Shown here: piece after piece, positions 41,354 to 50,846 of the stretch
Numbering within the stretch: position 1 is the first letter of the stretch
How the letters are laid out: each line of letters starts with the position of its first letter
Assembly: GCA_015061165.1 (NCBI GenBank)
Contig: SUXC01000017.1
Coordinates: 1 to 61,481 of the forward strand
DNA: 61,481 nt
Direction of reading: 5' to 3'
Origin: Bacteroidales bacterium
Lineage (GTDB): Bacteria; Bacteroidota; Bacteroidia; Bacteroidales; Paludibacteraceae
The notes under the pieces: generated by a model
Seen by the model: only the letters and a program-made list of their open reading frames with translations
Databases searched by the model: none
What the model was told of the DNA's origin: nothing
Program-made: the position numbers and the translations under genes

Positions 41354-43027
41354 ATGGCAGACGATAAGAAGATTATTTTCTCAATGGTGGGCGTGAGCAA
41401 ATCCTTTTCCCCACAAAAACGAGTACTCAACAATATTTACCTCAGTTTCTTCTACGGAGCAAAAATCGGTATCATAGGTCTCAATGGTGCAGGTAAGTCC
41501 ACATTGCTAAAAATAATCGCAGGTATTGAGAAGAACTACGAAGGCGAAGTAGTATTCTCCCCTGGCTACAGCGTAGGCTACCTGGAGCAAGACCCACAAT
41601 TGGACCCCGAAAAGACCGTTCGCGAATGTGTGCAGGAGGGCGTGCAACCTATCATGGACATGCTTGCCGAATACGATGCTATCAACATGGCATTTGCTGA
41701 GCCTGATGCAGACTTTGACAAACTGCTGGCTCGCCAAGCCGAACTACAAGATAAACTCGACAGCGTAGATGCATGGAACATTGACACACGCCTTGACCGC
41801 GCAATGGATGCCCTGCGTTGTCCTGCAGATGACGCACAAGTGAAGCACCTATCTGGAGGTGAACGCCGCCGTGTAGCACTATGTCGTCTGCTGTTGCAAC
41901 AACCAGATATTCTGCTGCTTGACGAGCCTACTAACCACCTTGATGCCGAGTCTATAGACTGGTTGGAGCAACACTTGCACCAATATGCAGGTACGGTAAT
42001 ATGTATCACCCACGACCGCTATTTCTTGGATAATGTGGCAGGTTGGATTTTGGAATTGGACCGTGGCGAAGGTATTCCATGGAAAGGCAACTACTCTTCA
42101 TGGTTGGAGCAAAAGACTGCTCGCATGGCGATGGAGGAGAAGCAAGCCAGCAAACGTCGCAAGACCCTCGAGCGCGAGCTTGAGTGGGTGCGCATGGCAC
42201 CTAAAGCACGCCAAGCCAAAGGTAAAGCACGTTTGGCTGCCTACGACCGAATGCTCAACGAAGAGCAAAAAGAGCGCGAGGAGAAACTGGAAATCTTTAT
42301 TCCTAACGGACCACGCTTGGGTAACAAGGTTATCAATGCAGAGGGCGTGAGCAAAGCGTTTGGCGATAAGTTGCTCTTTGAAAATCTTGACTTTATGCTG
42401 CCACCCAACGGCATCGTGGGTATCATAGGTCCTAATGGTGCGGGTAAGACTACCCTATTCCGTATGATTATGGGCATGGAGAAAGCCGACAAGGGAACAT
42501 TCACCGTAGGCGAGACCGTACGCGTGGGGTATGTGGACCAGGTACACTCCAATATCGATCCTAACAAGAGCGTATTTGAGACTATCGCCGAAGGCACGGA
42601 ATATATCCGCGTAGGCGGACGCGAAGTAAATGCACGCGCGTACCTCAGCCGATTCAACTTCACAGGCGCAGACCAAGAGAAGAAGTGCGGTGTGCTGTCA
42701 GGCGGTGAGCGTAATCGCCTCCACTTGGCTCTAACCCTCAAGTCGGAAGCCAATGTGCTACTGCTGGATGAGCCAACCAACGATATTGACGTGAACACCC
42801 TTCGTGCATTGGAGGAAGGTCTGGAGAACTTTGCTGGTTGCGCCGTGGTTATCTCACACGACCGCTGGTTCCTTGACCGTATATGTACGCATATCTTGGC
42901 CTTTGAAGGCGATAGCAAACTCTATTGGTACGAAGGCAGCTACTCCGAATATGAAGCGCACAAGAAAATGCGTCTGGGCGAAGATGCCAACGAACCTAAG
43001 CGCATCCGCTATCGCAAATTAGAATAA
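41354..43027 (+). CDS. ettA: Energy-dependent translational throttle protein EttA
   Basis: EttA (557 aa) is an ABC-F protein that binds the ribosomal E site and adjusts translation to the ATP/ADP ratio. Two ABC cassettes: Walker A GLNGAGKSTLLK and GPNGAGKTTLFR; signature LSGGERRRVALCRL and LSGGERNRLHLALT; Walker B LLLDEPTNHLDAES and LLLDEPTNDIDVNT. The arm/linker lies between them (about 240-330), and the C-terminus ends ANEPKRIRYRKLE as is usual. No transmembrane segments. Confidence 0.95.
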   Translation: MADDKKIIFSMVGVSKSFSPQKRVLNNIYLSFFYGAKIGIIGLNGAGKSTLLKIIAGIEKNYEGEVVFSPGYSVGYLEQDPQLDPEKTVRECVQEGVQPIMDMLAEYDAINMAFAEPDADFDKLLARQAELQDKLDSVDAWNIDTRLDRAMDALRCPADDAQVKHLSGGERRRVALCRLLLQQPDILLLDEPTNHLDAESIDWLEQHLHQYAGTVICITHDRYFLDNVAGWILELDRGEGIPWKGNYSSWLEQKTARMAMEEKQASKRRKTLERELEWVRMAPKARQAKGKARLAAYDRMLNEEQKEREEKLEIFIPNGPRLGNKVINAEGVSKAFGDKLLFENLDFMLPPNGIVGIIGPNGAGKTTLFRMIMGMEKADKGTFTVGETVRVGYVDQVHSNIDPNKSVFETIAEGTEYIRVGGREVNARAYLSRFNFTGADQEKKCGVLSGGERNRLHLALTLKSEANVLLLDEPTNDIDVNTLRALEEGLENFAGCAVVISHDRWFLDRICTHILAFEGDSKLYWYEGSYSEYEAHKKMRLGEDANEPKRIRYRKLE

Positions 43028-43050
43028 TCTTATCGTTTACAGGCGGAGGA

Positions 43051-44064
43051 ATGCTGAATATCAAAGAAACAGAACATGCTATCAAACTGATTAAGGATAC
43101 CTTTCAGTCCTACCTATCCACATCGCTCAAATTGCGACGTGTGACTGCGCCGTTGTTCGTAAAGTCGGGATTAGGTATCAATGATGATTTGAGTGGGCAT
43201 GAGGTTCCTGTACGGTTTGTGGCAGATAGCATTCATACACAATGTGAAATCGTACATTCATTAGCTAAGTGGAAACGCCTGAAATTAGGCGAAATGAATG
43301 AGGTGGCTGGATATGGCATCTACACCGATATGAATGCCATTCGTACACACGAAGTACTGGATGAACTGCATAGCCTATACGTGGATCAATGGGATTGGGA
43401 AAAAGTGATTACGAAAGACGAAAGAACGCTGACTACACTATTCGATACCGTTAAACTGATTTATCAGGCACTACTCAATACCGAATATTTAGTTTGCGAA
43501 CACTATCCTATCCTTCATCCTTTTCTTCCACAACAAATACATTTTATCACGGCGGAGGAATTACTGCAACGCTATCCTACATTATCGTCCAAGGAGCGTG
43601 AGAATTATATATGTCAGGAATACGGGGCGGTGTTTATTTGTGGCATAGGTGGCCAACTATCCAATGGCGAACCACACGATTTTCGTGCCCCCGACTACGA
43701 CGACTGGACCACAAGTGCCCCTACATCAGACATGCCCCTACATAGCGGTTTGAATGGAGATATACTGATTTGGTATGAACCATTGCAAAAGGCGGTCGAG
43801 ATTTCATCTATGGGTATTCGGGTGGATGCTGCTGCCTTGCAACAGCAATTGGCGCTTACCCATCACGAAGATTGGAAACAATACCCCTATCACAATGCCA
43901 TTTTGACGGACCAACTGCCCCTCACTATTGGTGGTGGTATTGGGCAATCGCGTCTGTGTATGCTATTGCTGCACAAACGCCATATTGGCGAAGTGCAAGC
44001 CAGTGTTTGGGACGAACAAATGCTGGCTCACTGTCTGCAACAAGGTATCAATATTCTACAATAA
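43051..44064 (+). CDS. asnA: Aspartate-ammonia ligase AsnA
   Basis: AsnA (337 aa) makes asparagine from aspartate, ammonia and ATP in the cytosol; it is a class II synthetase-like fold without glutaminase domain. Signatures: ETEHAIKLIKDTFQSYL, RVTAPLFVKSGLGINDDLSGHE, QCEIVHSLAKWKR, and the C-terminal LPLTIGGGIGQSRLCMLLL. Length is normal. A good ribosome site GGCGGAGGA precedes the ATG. The stop overlaps the start of the NhaC-type gene by one base (TAATG). Confidence 0.96.
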   Translation: MLNIKETEHAIKLIKDTFQSYLSTSLKLRRVTAPLFVKSGLGINDDLSGHEVPVRFVADSIHTQCEIVHSLAKWKRLKLGEMNEVAGYGIYTDMNAIRTHEVLDELHSLYVDQWDWEKVITKDERTLTTLFDTVKLIYQALLNTEYLVCEHYPILHPFLPQQIHFITAEELLQRYPTLSSKERENYICQEYGAVFICGIGGQLSNGEPHDFRAPDYDDWTTSAPTSDMPLHSGLNGDILIWYEPLQKAVEISSMGIRVDAAALQQQLALTHHEDWKQYPYHNAILTDQLPLTIGGGIGQSRLCMLLLHKRHIGEVQASVWDEQMLAHCLQQGINILQ

Positions 44065-45326
44065 TGCTGGCGCTATCCCCGTTCATAGTATTTATGGTGG
44101 TGTATCTCATAGGATCGCTCATTGCGGGCGACTTCTATGAACTGCCCCTCACGGTAGCCTTCTTGATAGCATCGGCATACGCAATCGGTATCACCCCCAA
44201 AATCAAACTCAGAGAACGCATCAATATCTTCTCTCGCGGTGCAGGCGATGAGAATATCATGCTGATGATATGGATATTTGTCCTGGCAGGTGCTTTTGCC
44301 ACTACAGCCAGCAAGATGGGGGCTATTGAAGCCACAGTAAACCTCACACTACGTTTCCTGCCCGCAGGTATGCTGTTGCCAGGGTTGTTTTTGGCAGCAT
44401 GTTTCATATCACTATCTATCGGAACTTCCGTTGGTACGGTCGTTGCGCTTACCCCTGTAGCCGTGGGTATAGCCGAGCAAACAGGAAGTTCCCTACCCCT
44501 GATAGTGGCATTAGTCGTAGGTGGAGCCTTCTTCGGAGATAACCTCAGTTTTATATCCGACACCACCATCGTAGCTACCCAGACACAAGGCTGCAAGATG
44601 AACGATAAGTTCAAAGCCAATATATGGCTGGCTGCGCCTGCTGCCATAGTGGTACTCATTGCCTATATCTTCATCGGACAAGGCGTGCAAGTCCCAGATT
44701 ATGTGCCGCTATTAGAATGGTACAAAGTGATACCATACTTGGCTGTTCTGGTAATGGCAATAGCTGGCGTTAATGTCCTTATCGTACTCTTTATCGGTAT
44801 TCTATTAGCAGGCATGATTGGCATTCTGACGGGCAGTTTTACTGCTATCGGATGGATGGGTGCCATGGGTGAAGGTATCATGGGTATGAGCGAACTCATC
44901 ATTGTCACCCTATTGGCAGGCGGCATGTTGGCGCTTATTCGATACAATGGTGGTATAGACTATCTCATACGCGCCCTGACCATGCGTATCAACGGCAAAC
45001 GTGGTGCCAAATTGACCATTGCCTTATTGGTGATACTGGCGGATATGTGTACTGCCAACAACACGATTGCCCTTGTAACCGTAGGACCTATGGCAAAAGA
45101 AATTGCCAATAAATATGGTATAGACAAACGTATCAGCGCATCGCTATTGGATACATTCAGTTGTTTCACACAGGGTTTTCTGCCCTACGGTGCACAGCTA
45201 CTAATGGCAGCAGGCCTGGCACATATCACACCATTTGAGATTATTGGTTTTCTCTATTATCCAATGGTATTGGGCGTGATTGCCTTTATGGGTATTCTAT
45301 TCAATTACCCACGCAAATATAGTTGA
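44064..45326 (+). CDS. NhaC-type Na+/H+ antiporter
   Basis: A 420-residue membrane protein with about ten to twelve spans, of the NhaC family (Na+/H+, sometimes Na+-lactate/malate). The family signature is visible in ISLSIGTSVGTVVALTPVAVGIAEQTG and VGGAFFGDNLSFISDTTIVATQTQGC (FFGDNLSFISDTT). The start is ATG 44064, overlapping the asnA stop; an earlier in-frame start lies inside asnA. It exchanges Na+ and H+, and complements the Nqr pump in the same window, which creates the Na+ gradient. Which direction and which extra substrate it carries is not known. Confidence 0.86.
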   Translation: MLALSPFIVFMVVYLIGSLIAGDFYELPLTVAFLIASAYAIGITPKIKLRERINIFSRGAGDENIMLMIWIFVLAGAFATTASKMGAIEATVNLTLRFLPAGMLLPGLFLAACFISLSIGTSVGTVVALTPVAVGIAEQTGSSLPLIVALVVGGAFFGDNLSFISDTTIVATQTQGCKMNDKFKANIWLAAPAAIVVLIAYIFIGQGVQVPDYVPLLEWYKVIPYLAVLVMAIAGVNVLIVLFIGILLAGMIGILTGSFTAIGWMGAMGEGIMGMSELIIVTLLAGGMLALIRYNGGIDYLIRALTMRINGKRGAKLTIALLVILADMCTANNTIALVTVGPMAKEIANKYGIDKRISASLLDTFSCFTQGFLPYGAQLLMAAGLAHITPFEIIGFLYYPMVLGVIAFMGILFNYPRKYS

Positions 45327-45337
45327 GACGATTTTCC

Positions 45338-45997
45338 TTATTTATTTTCAGCAGGTTGTTGGACTAAGAGTTTGGTCCATTGTATGTATCCATATACGCA
45401 GTTGGCGCACCAGAAGGCGTATTGTGCTGCCATGCAATAGTTCTCAGCACGGAGCCACATCACCACTGCCAACAAATCAACCACCAACCACAGATACCAT
45501 TGTTCGCGGTATGCCAATACCATCAATAATTGGGCTGCAATAGCAGGTACCGTAGTAAATGCATCCATATAGGGCTGTGGGTCGTCTGTATAACGCCCCA
45601 AGAGCCAACCCACCAACACAGACAATATGGTAATAGCCACAATAATCCAAGGCAATGTCTTGGCAGATAAGCGACGAGTCTGTAATTGCATCGAGTTATT
45701 AGTCAGTCGTTTACGCCAACAATATACGCCATAAATCATCGTGATGAAATAATAGATATTCATGGCTATTTCCGCATAAAAATGCTCTATGCAGCACAAA
45801 TACGTATAGGTGGCTACTTGCGCAAAACCAAACACAAAACTAAGGATATTCCCCTGCGCACCAAGCACTACCGAACAAATACCCAATACACCACTGACCA
45901 ATGACCAAGGATTATCCTCGGGCAATACATAGAAAGTGACTACCTGCACCAATACACCCAGTATCAGAAAAATCCATGTGGTACGACGGAGGGACAT
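45338..45997 (-). CDS. pnuC: Nicotinamide riboside/mononucleotide transporter PnuC
   Basis: A 219-residue inner membrane protein with about seven helices of the PnuC/SWEET-type fold. Typical parts are SVVLGAQGNILSFVFGFAQVATYTYLC and the C-terminal ENYCMAAQYAFWCANCVYGYIQW. It brings nicotinamide riboside (or thiamine in PnuT relatives) into the cell by facilitated diffusion; the exact vitamin cannot be decided here. Convergent with the NhaC gene. The next gene of the minus-strand group starts 20 bases before it. Confidence 0.86.
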   Translation of the reverse strand: MSLRRTTWIFLILGVLVQVVTFYVLPEDNPWSLVSGVLGICSVVLGAQGNILSFVFGFAQVATYTYLCCIEHFYAEIAMNIYYFITMIYGVYCWRKRLTNNSMQLQTRRLSAKTLPWIIVAITILSVLVGWLLGRYTDDPQPYMDAFTTVPAIAAQLLMVLAYREQWYLWLVVDLLAVVMWLRAENYCMAAQYAFWCANCVYGYIQWTKLLVQQPAENK

Positions 45998-46016
45998 AGT
46001 TGCTTAGTAGATGCTA

Positions 46017-47906
46017 CTATTTATTGGTTTTCTTACTAATCAGTGCACGGGGTTTAGAACTGGTCTGAGGGAGTGCTAAGTGGTCAAAATTCTCCTCAAA
46101 ATCCCAATTCGCACGCAGTTTGAGTTTGGATGGAAAATAATAGACAGGTTCAGGCTGACGTTTCTTCATCCAGTCGCCCGTTGTCCACTTGCCATCTCCG
46201 TTGTAGTCTATATACAAGCGCAGAAAATAAGTGGTCGGAGTTAGGTTCTTGAAGGTAGCACCCTCCTTGGTGGCAGATAGTTCGCGCACTACCTCATCCT
46301 TATCATTGAGCAGTTGGATACGCGCACGTGCATCGAAATGCGCCATCTTAACAAGCAGTGTAGAGTACGCATCCAAGGATTTTAATTTCAGTTTGTAGTC
46401 CGTAGAATCGTTGCATTTACCATAAATATCGTATATAGCCGCCGAGTCAATAGTCAGCAGATACGATTGTTCGGGTTCCAATTGGGCAATCAGCATCAGC
46501 GTTTGCTGCAACGAGTCGCGAGCGACAATATTAAACGTGAGTGATTGGGTTATTGTATCAACCTGCTGAGCCAAATGAATATTGTTTATGTCTATCGAAT
46601 CGACGGGGAAAGGCGAATAGATACGTATCGTATCGTATATTTCAAATTGAGAAGAGGCATTGGTTTTCAGTTCCAATTTACGTTCGCGTTTTTGACGTTG
46701 TACAGACTCCCATGCTTTCTCCGACATACGAGGACGACGATATACGGCTAATACAGTATCTGTCTGAGGTACCAGATTGTACAGCGAATCGGAAACGAGA
46801 TAGGTCATTTCCATATAGATACTATCCTGTGCTATTGCCAACGAATCTGTCAGCCAAAACGTAATCGTATCATGGGTTGCATTGGTTTGCAACAACGTAT
46901 ATGGCATCCAGTCTATCCATGCCGAATCGGTAGCCATGCTATCCACCTCGCTTTGTTTCAACGAACGCATCGCAGGCAAAGTATCTTGAGGTGCAGAGAA
47001 TATCAACGTAAATGCATGCTGCTCTTCGCGATACACACCCTTAAAGTAATGCCTTTGTTTATCTTCTTCAAAGTACCATAGCACCAAACTATCGGGCAAA
47101 AAGAATGTTCGCATAACGGTTTGGATGGTATCTATTTGCTCTGTAAATAAGGTGTCTTTGGTTACAGGATCAATACCCAATGTATCTCGCCAAAGTGTAT
47201 CTTGCACCTCACGTCTTTCGAAATAGGGTGTAATAATCGAATCATCGAATGCCAATGCCTCGCCGGGTTGGTACATATAGTCACGACTAATGTCGTTAAG
47301 CGCATATAGGCGATACGAACCCTCATGAATATTATGAATCGTGAAATATCCTTCCGTATCTGAGCGCGTGATGCGCGCAAAAGATAATGTATTAAGTGCC
47401 GTATCGCTATGGTTGCTATGAATACCCACAAGCACTTCGGGCATAGGATTCAGATTTTCCGCGTTATACACCCTACCCGACACGGCTAATGTGTCAATAA
47501 AATCACCCGTTGAGAAGGAATAGACATACCCCTCCAGCGGTGTCTTCTCGTTGTAGTCGCAGATAGCAGCACCAAAGTCAATGGTATAGGTAGTCGAATC
47601 CTGCAAATCTTCGTTGAACACTATCGACAATGTCTTACCGATGGCTTTCACTTCGGGTGGATTGAGTTGTGGAGGCGAAATCATCACATTCTTCTGAATA
47701 TCTGCCAACTGAATATACTCATCAAACTGTACCTCTATGCGCTTAGCATCAAAACGCAAGGTGCCATTAATGGGTGTTTCTTTGACCAGTGCAGGTGGAA
47801 TAGTATCTCTTGGACCACCCTGTGGACCACTACCTCGATTGGCACATGCTGTACATGCCAATAGGGCTACTAAAACGAAATATATGGTGTAATGACGGAT
47901 AGACAT
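46017..47906 (-). CDS. Ig-like (Big_5) domain lipoprotein
   Basis: A 629-residue lipoprotein. Start ATG 47906 (MSIRHYTIYFVLVALLACTAC) with lipobox TACANRG; six residues upstream are an alternative. After the lipid comes a Big_5-type Ig-like domain (PPALVKETPINGTLRFDAKRIEVQFDEYIQLADIQKNVMISP), a carboxypeptidase-regulatory-like region (AVSGRVYNAENLNPMPEVLVGIH), beta repeats, and a C-terminal SGA-like end (FLRLYIDYNGDGKWTTGDWMKKRQPE). This conserved Bacteroidetes protein is believed to act in the envelope; its detailed role is not known. It follows the polysaccharide deacetylase by 18 bases. Confidence 0.82.
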   Translation of the reverse strand: MSIRHYTIYFVLVALLACTACANRGSGPQGGPRDTIPPALVKETPINGTLRFDAKRIEVQFDEYIQLADIQKNVMISPPQLNPPEVKAIGKTLSIVFNEDLQDSTTYTIDFGAAICDYNEKTPLEGYVYSFSTGDFIDTLAVSGRVYNAENLNPMPEVLVGIHSNHSDTALNTLSFARITRSDTEGYFTIHNIHEGSYRLYALNDISRDYMYQPGEALAFDDSIITPYFERREVQDTLWRDTLGIDPVTKDTLFTEQIDTIQTVMRTFFLPDSLVLWYFEEDKQRHYFKGVYREEQHAFTLIFSAPQDTLPAMRSLKQSEVDSMATDSAWIDWMPYTLLQTNATHDTITFWLTDSLAIAQDSIYMEMTYLVSDSLYNLVPQTDTVLAVYRRPRMSEKAWESVQRQKRERKLELKTNASSQFEIYDTIRIYSPFPVDSIDINNIHLAQQVDTITQSLTFNIVARDSLQQTLMLIAQLEPEQSYLLTIDSAAIYDIYGKCNDSTDYKLKLKSLDAYSTLLVKMAHFDARARIQLLNDKDEVVRELSATKEGATFKNLTPTTYFLRLYIDYNGDGKWTTGDWMKKRQPEPVYYFPSKLKLRANWDFEENFDHLALPQTSSKPRALISKKTNK

Positions 47907-47924
47907 ACTAATTATAATTAACAA

Positions 47925-48566
47925 CTAAGGTAAGGTTTCGCATTTATACCCCTCCGCATGTAGCCAGTCTATCATTTGGGGCAATAATTGCAACATTCTG
48001 TCTTTCGATTTCAGCGAGTCGTGCATCACGATAATGCTGCCGTTGCGCGTATAGCGTTTGACTACCGAAAGCATTTTCTCTACGCTGTAGCACGGGTTGT
48101 AATCATGCGTGAGAACATCCCATAAATATATCGTACAACCTAATTCGCGCAGTTTTTTCTTCTGAGAATACTTCATTCGTCCATGTGGCGGACGAAACAA
48201 GTGGGTATGCAAGATGTCGTTTGCCTGCTGAGCATCTTGCAAATAGTTCTGAGTACACATCTTGTACCCTTTTAGGTGATGATAGGTGTGATTGCCTACG
48301 GCATGTCCTTCCGAGCGCACACGTGCCACCAATTCGGGATAGCGTTCGGCATTCTCACCCACCATAAAGAATGTGGCTTTTACACCGTGTTGTGATAGTA
48401 TATCCAGCACCTGTGGTGTGCACTCAGGTATAGGACCATCGTCGAAGGTCAGATACACTACCTTCGACGATGGATTCATACGCCACACTACGCCTCTGTA
48501 TAGGCGTTGCATCCATGTGGGAAATTGATATAATAGTCTTATAAACACTATTATCAATCGCCCCAT
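47925..48566 (-). CDS. Polysaccharide deacetylase (NodB domain)
   Basis: A 213-residue enzyme of carbohydrate esterase family 4, which takes N-acetyl groups off chitin- or peptidoglycan-like sugars. NodB motifs are in place: TFDDGP (motif 1, catalytic Asp), GNHTYHHL (motif 2, metal His pair), RPPHGR (motif 3), and LWDVLTHDYNP (motif 4), with the late IIVMHDS (motif 5). N-terminal residues 1-30 carry one amphipathic helix but no clear signal. It overlaps the ROK gene by 13 bases, so they are coupled. Confidence 0.9.
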   Translation of the reverse strand: MGRLIIVFIRLLYQFPTWMQRLYRGVVWRMNPSSKVVYLTFDDGPIPECTPQVLDILSQHGVKATFFMVGENAERYPELVARVRSEGHAVGNHTYHHLKGYKMCTQNYLQDAQQANDILHTHLFRPPHGRMKYSQKKKLRELGCTIYLWDVLTHDYNPCYSVEKMLSVVKRYTRNGSIIVMHDSLKSKDRMLQLLPQMIDWLHAEGYKCETLP

Positions 48567-49513
48567 GCCAACGCAGAAGCACCTAATACAGCAGCGTCAG
48601 CCTCTTTCAGATCAGAGAATAATACGGCTACCTTATTGCGCCACAATGGCAATACGTTTTCATTCATAGCCTTCTCTACTGGATCTTTGATCCAATGACC
48701 AGACTTGGTAAGTCCGCCAAACATCACGATAGCCTCTGGTGCACTGAAGGCAATGAAGTCAGCCAATTGTTGTCCGAGGATAGTGCCTGTGTAGTCAAAA
48801 ATCTCCTTTGCCACCTCGTCACCTTGCTCTGCTGCATCATATACATCTTTCGAGGTGATAGCATCAATATTCAAGTTGCGGAGTACGGTCTCTTTGGTGG
48901 TAGAAGAGATGATCTCTTTGGCGGTACGTGCTACGCCTGTAGCCGACGCGTATGCCTCCAAGCAGCCTTTCTTGCCGCAGTTGCATGGACGAGCAGCCTC
49001 ACCGCGCACAGCGCAAGTGTGACCCAACTCACCTGCAAAACCGTCGTGACCATATACCACTTTGCCATCCACAACGATACCTGAACCTACACCTGTACCC
49101 AAGGTTATCATGATGAAGTTCTTCATACCTTTGGCTGCTCCGTATGTCATCTCGCCCATAGCGGCAGCGTTAGCATCGTTGGTAATCTTACATGGCAAAC
49201 CAAAGCGGTCAGACATGATTTGTGCAAATGGCACAGATTGCCATGGCAAGTTCATTGCGCCTTCTATCATACCAGTGTAGTAGTTACCGTTTGGTACACC
49301 TGCACCGATACCGCGTACTTGTTCGAAGCCACCCAATGGCTCAATGATTTTCTCAGCCTCCACATACAACGCATCTACATAATCGTTGATGCTTGGGAAT
49401 GCTTGTGTCTTGATGCTTGTGCGTGCCAATACGTGGCCGCGTGCATCTACTACGCCCAATACGGAGTTTGTTCCTCCCATATCTAGGCCTAATACATAAG
49501 GTCTCTTTTGCAT
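48554..49513 (-). CDS. ROK family sugar kinase (glucokinase-like)
   Basis: A 319-residue ROK protein. ATP site GLDMGGTNSVLGVVD, catalytic Asp in ITNDANAAAMGE (about 106-117), EXGH-type motif as FAGELGHTCAVRG, and the zinc site CNCGKKGCLEAYAS. It most likely phosphorylates glucose or an amino sugar in the cytosol. The MFS sugar permease upstream (50 bases) points to an imported hexose, and the deacetylase downstream overlaps. No DNA-binding domain, so it is a kinase rather than a ROK repressor. Confidence 0.9.
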   Translation of the reverse strand: MQKRPYVLGLDMGGTNSVLGVVDARGHVLARTSIKTQAFPSINDYVDALYVEAEKIIEPLGGFEQVRGIGAGVPNGNYYTGMIEGAMNLPWQSVPFAQIMSDRFGLPCKITNDANAAAMGEMTYGAAKGMKNFIMITLGTGVGSGIVVDGKVVYGHDGFAGELGHTCAVRGEAARPCNCGKKGCLEAYASATGVARTAKEIISSTTKETVLRNLNIDAITSKDVYDAAEQGDEVAKEIFDYTGTILGQQLADFIAFSAPEAIVMFGGLTKSGHWIKDPVEKAMNENVLPLWRNKVAVLFSDLKEADAAVLGASALAWGD

Positions 49514-49523
49514 ATAATTCTTT

Positions 49524-49562
49524 CCTTTAAACTTTAAACTTTAAACCCTAAACATTAAACTC
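49524..49562. repeat. Heptamer array before ROK kinase start
   Basis: CTTTAAA repeated, then CCCTAAA, CATTAAA, CTC; lies between the permease gene and the ROK start (minus strand), same unit family as 179-222. Confidence 0.8.
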
Positions 49563-49568
49563 TATCCC

Positions 49569-50822
49569 CTATTCTGTAGGAATATCTTTGTTTACGTTCT
49601 TGCTACCAACGAGAGCATAGAAGAGGATATAGAGCAAACCTGCGATTGGTACGATGTATGAAATGAGGTAGTTGGTATGGTCTGCTAAGAGGTTTTGGAA
49701 GAATGGCAATATACCACCACCGCAAACCAATGCCATAAAGATACCGCTGGCTGCTGGAGTATATTTGCCTAAGCCCTCCGCTGCAAGGTTGAAGATAGCA
49801 CCCCACATCACACTCGTCATCAAACCGCAGAGGAACATGATAATCATGCTTACTGGCAATTCGATACCCTTGAAAGCTACTACCCATGTCTCTGGGAAGA
49901 ACATCACGCACAGCAGCATCACGATGGCCAACGACGATACAGTCACCAACATAGCCTTGCTGCTCACTTTGCCACCTACAGCACCGCCCAACAGACGACC
50001 GCACATCATCATCAACCAGTACAAGCCTACCACGGTACCTGCGATAGCTGGACCCACGGCAGGATTATTCGACATATATAGGTTGGCTGTATTAGGAATA
50101 CCCACCTCTACACCTACATAGAAGAATATGGCTACCGCACCCAATACAAAGTGGCGGAAACTCAGTGGACTATATTTATCCTTATTGGCTTTCGCAGCTG
50201 CGCGTTGCTCAGCCGTTTCGATATGTGGCTCAGGGATTTTGGTCAATGAGATAATCACGAATGCTACCAAGAAAATCAGCATGGCTGCCAACATAGCAGG
50301 AGCAGCATCGCCCACTTGTGCTGCAGCAGCGCTACCACCTATCAGATAACCTAAGATGATCGGAGCCAACGTGCCACCAATAGAGTTGCACGAGCCACCG
50401 AACTGAATCAATTGGTTACCGCGTTTGCCACCACCGCCAAGGGTATTCAACATTGGATTTACTACGATATTGAGCAAGCACATCGAAAAACCTGCTACGA
50501 ACGCACCCAGTACGTACACACCAAAACTCTCAGCATAGCCACTCAGCCACTGTATGCCTACGCCCACAAAACCAACGGAAACGGCCAATAGCGAAGTGAA
50601 CTTATAGCCCTTACGCTTCAGAATTATACCAGCTGGCACGCCCATCACAGCGTATGCAATGAAGTTTGCCAATGTACCTAACTGTGCCATCGCGTTGGAG
50701 GCACCAAATTGTGTCTTTACAATCACACCCATCGAACCTGCAAAATTGGTCACAAAGGCAATCATAAAGAACAACAGAAACATGACCACAATGGGTAGAA
50801 TGTTTGATTTGTTGTTTGTCAT
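49569..50822 (-). CDS. Sugar MFS transporter (FucP/glucose-galactose family)
   Basis: A 417-residue major facilitator with twelve hydrophobic segments, of the FucP/GluP group that takes up glucose, galactose or fucose by proton or sodium symport. Visible: LLFFMIAFVTNFAGSMGVIVK, VPAGIILKRKGYK (loop 2-3 motif), FVAGFSMCLLNIVVNPML, GGSCNSIGGTLAP, and GLYWLMMMCGRLLGG in the C-terminal half. Followed by the ROK kinase, so import and phosphorylation of one hexose are likely linked. Confidence 0.88.
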   Translation of the reverse strand: MTNNKSNILPIVVMFLLFFMIAFVTNFAGSMGVIVKTQFGASNAMAQLGTLANFIAYAVMGVPAGIILKRKGYKFTSLLAVSVGFVGVGIQWLSGYAESFGVYVLGAFVAGFSMCLLNIVVNPMLNTLGGGGKRGNQLIQFGGSCNSIGGTLAPIILGYLIGGSAAAAQVGDAAPAMLAAMLIFLVAFVIISLTKIPEPHIETAEQRAAAKANKDKYSPLSFRHFVLGAVAIFFYVGVEVGIPNTANLYMSNNPAVGPAIAGTVVGLYWLMMMCGRLLGGAVGGKVSSKAMLVTVSSLAIVMLLCVMFFPETWVVAFKGIELPVSMIIMFLCGLMTSVMWGAIFNLAAEGLGKYTPAASGIFMALVCGGGILPFFQNLLADHTNYLISYIVPIAGLLYILFYALVGSKNVNKDIPTE

Positions 50823-50846
50823 AATAGATAGATTTTATTGTTAGTA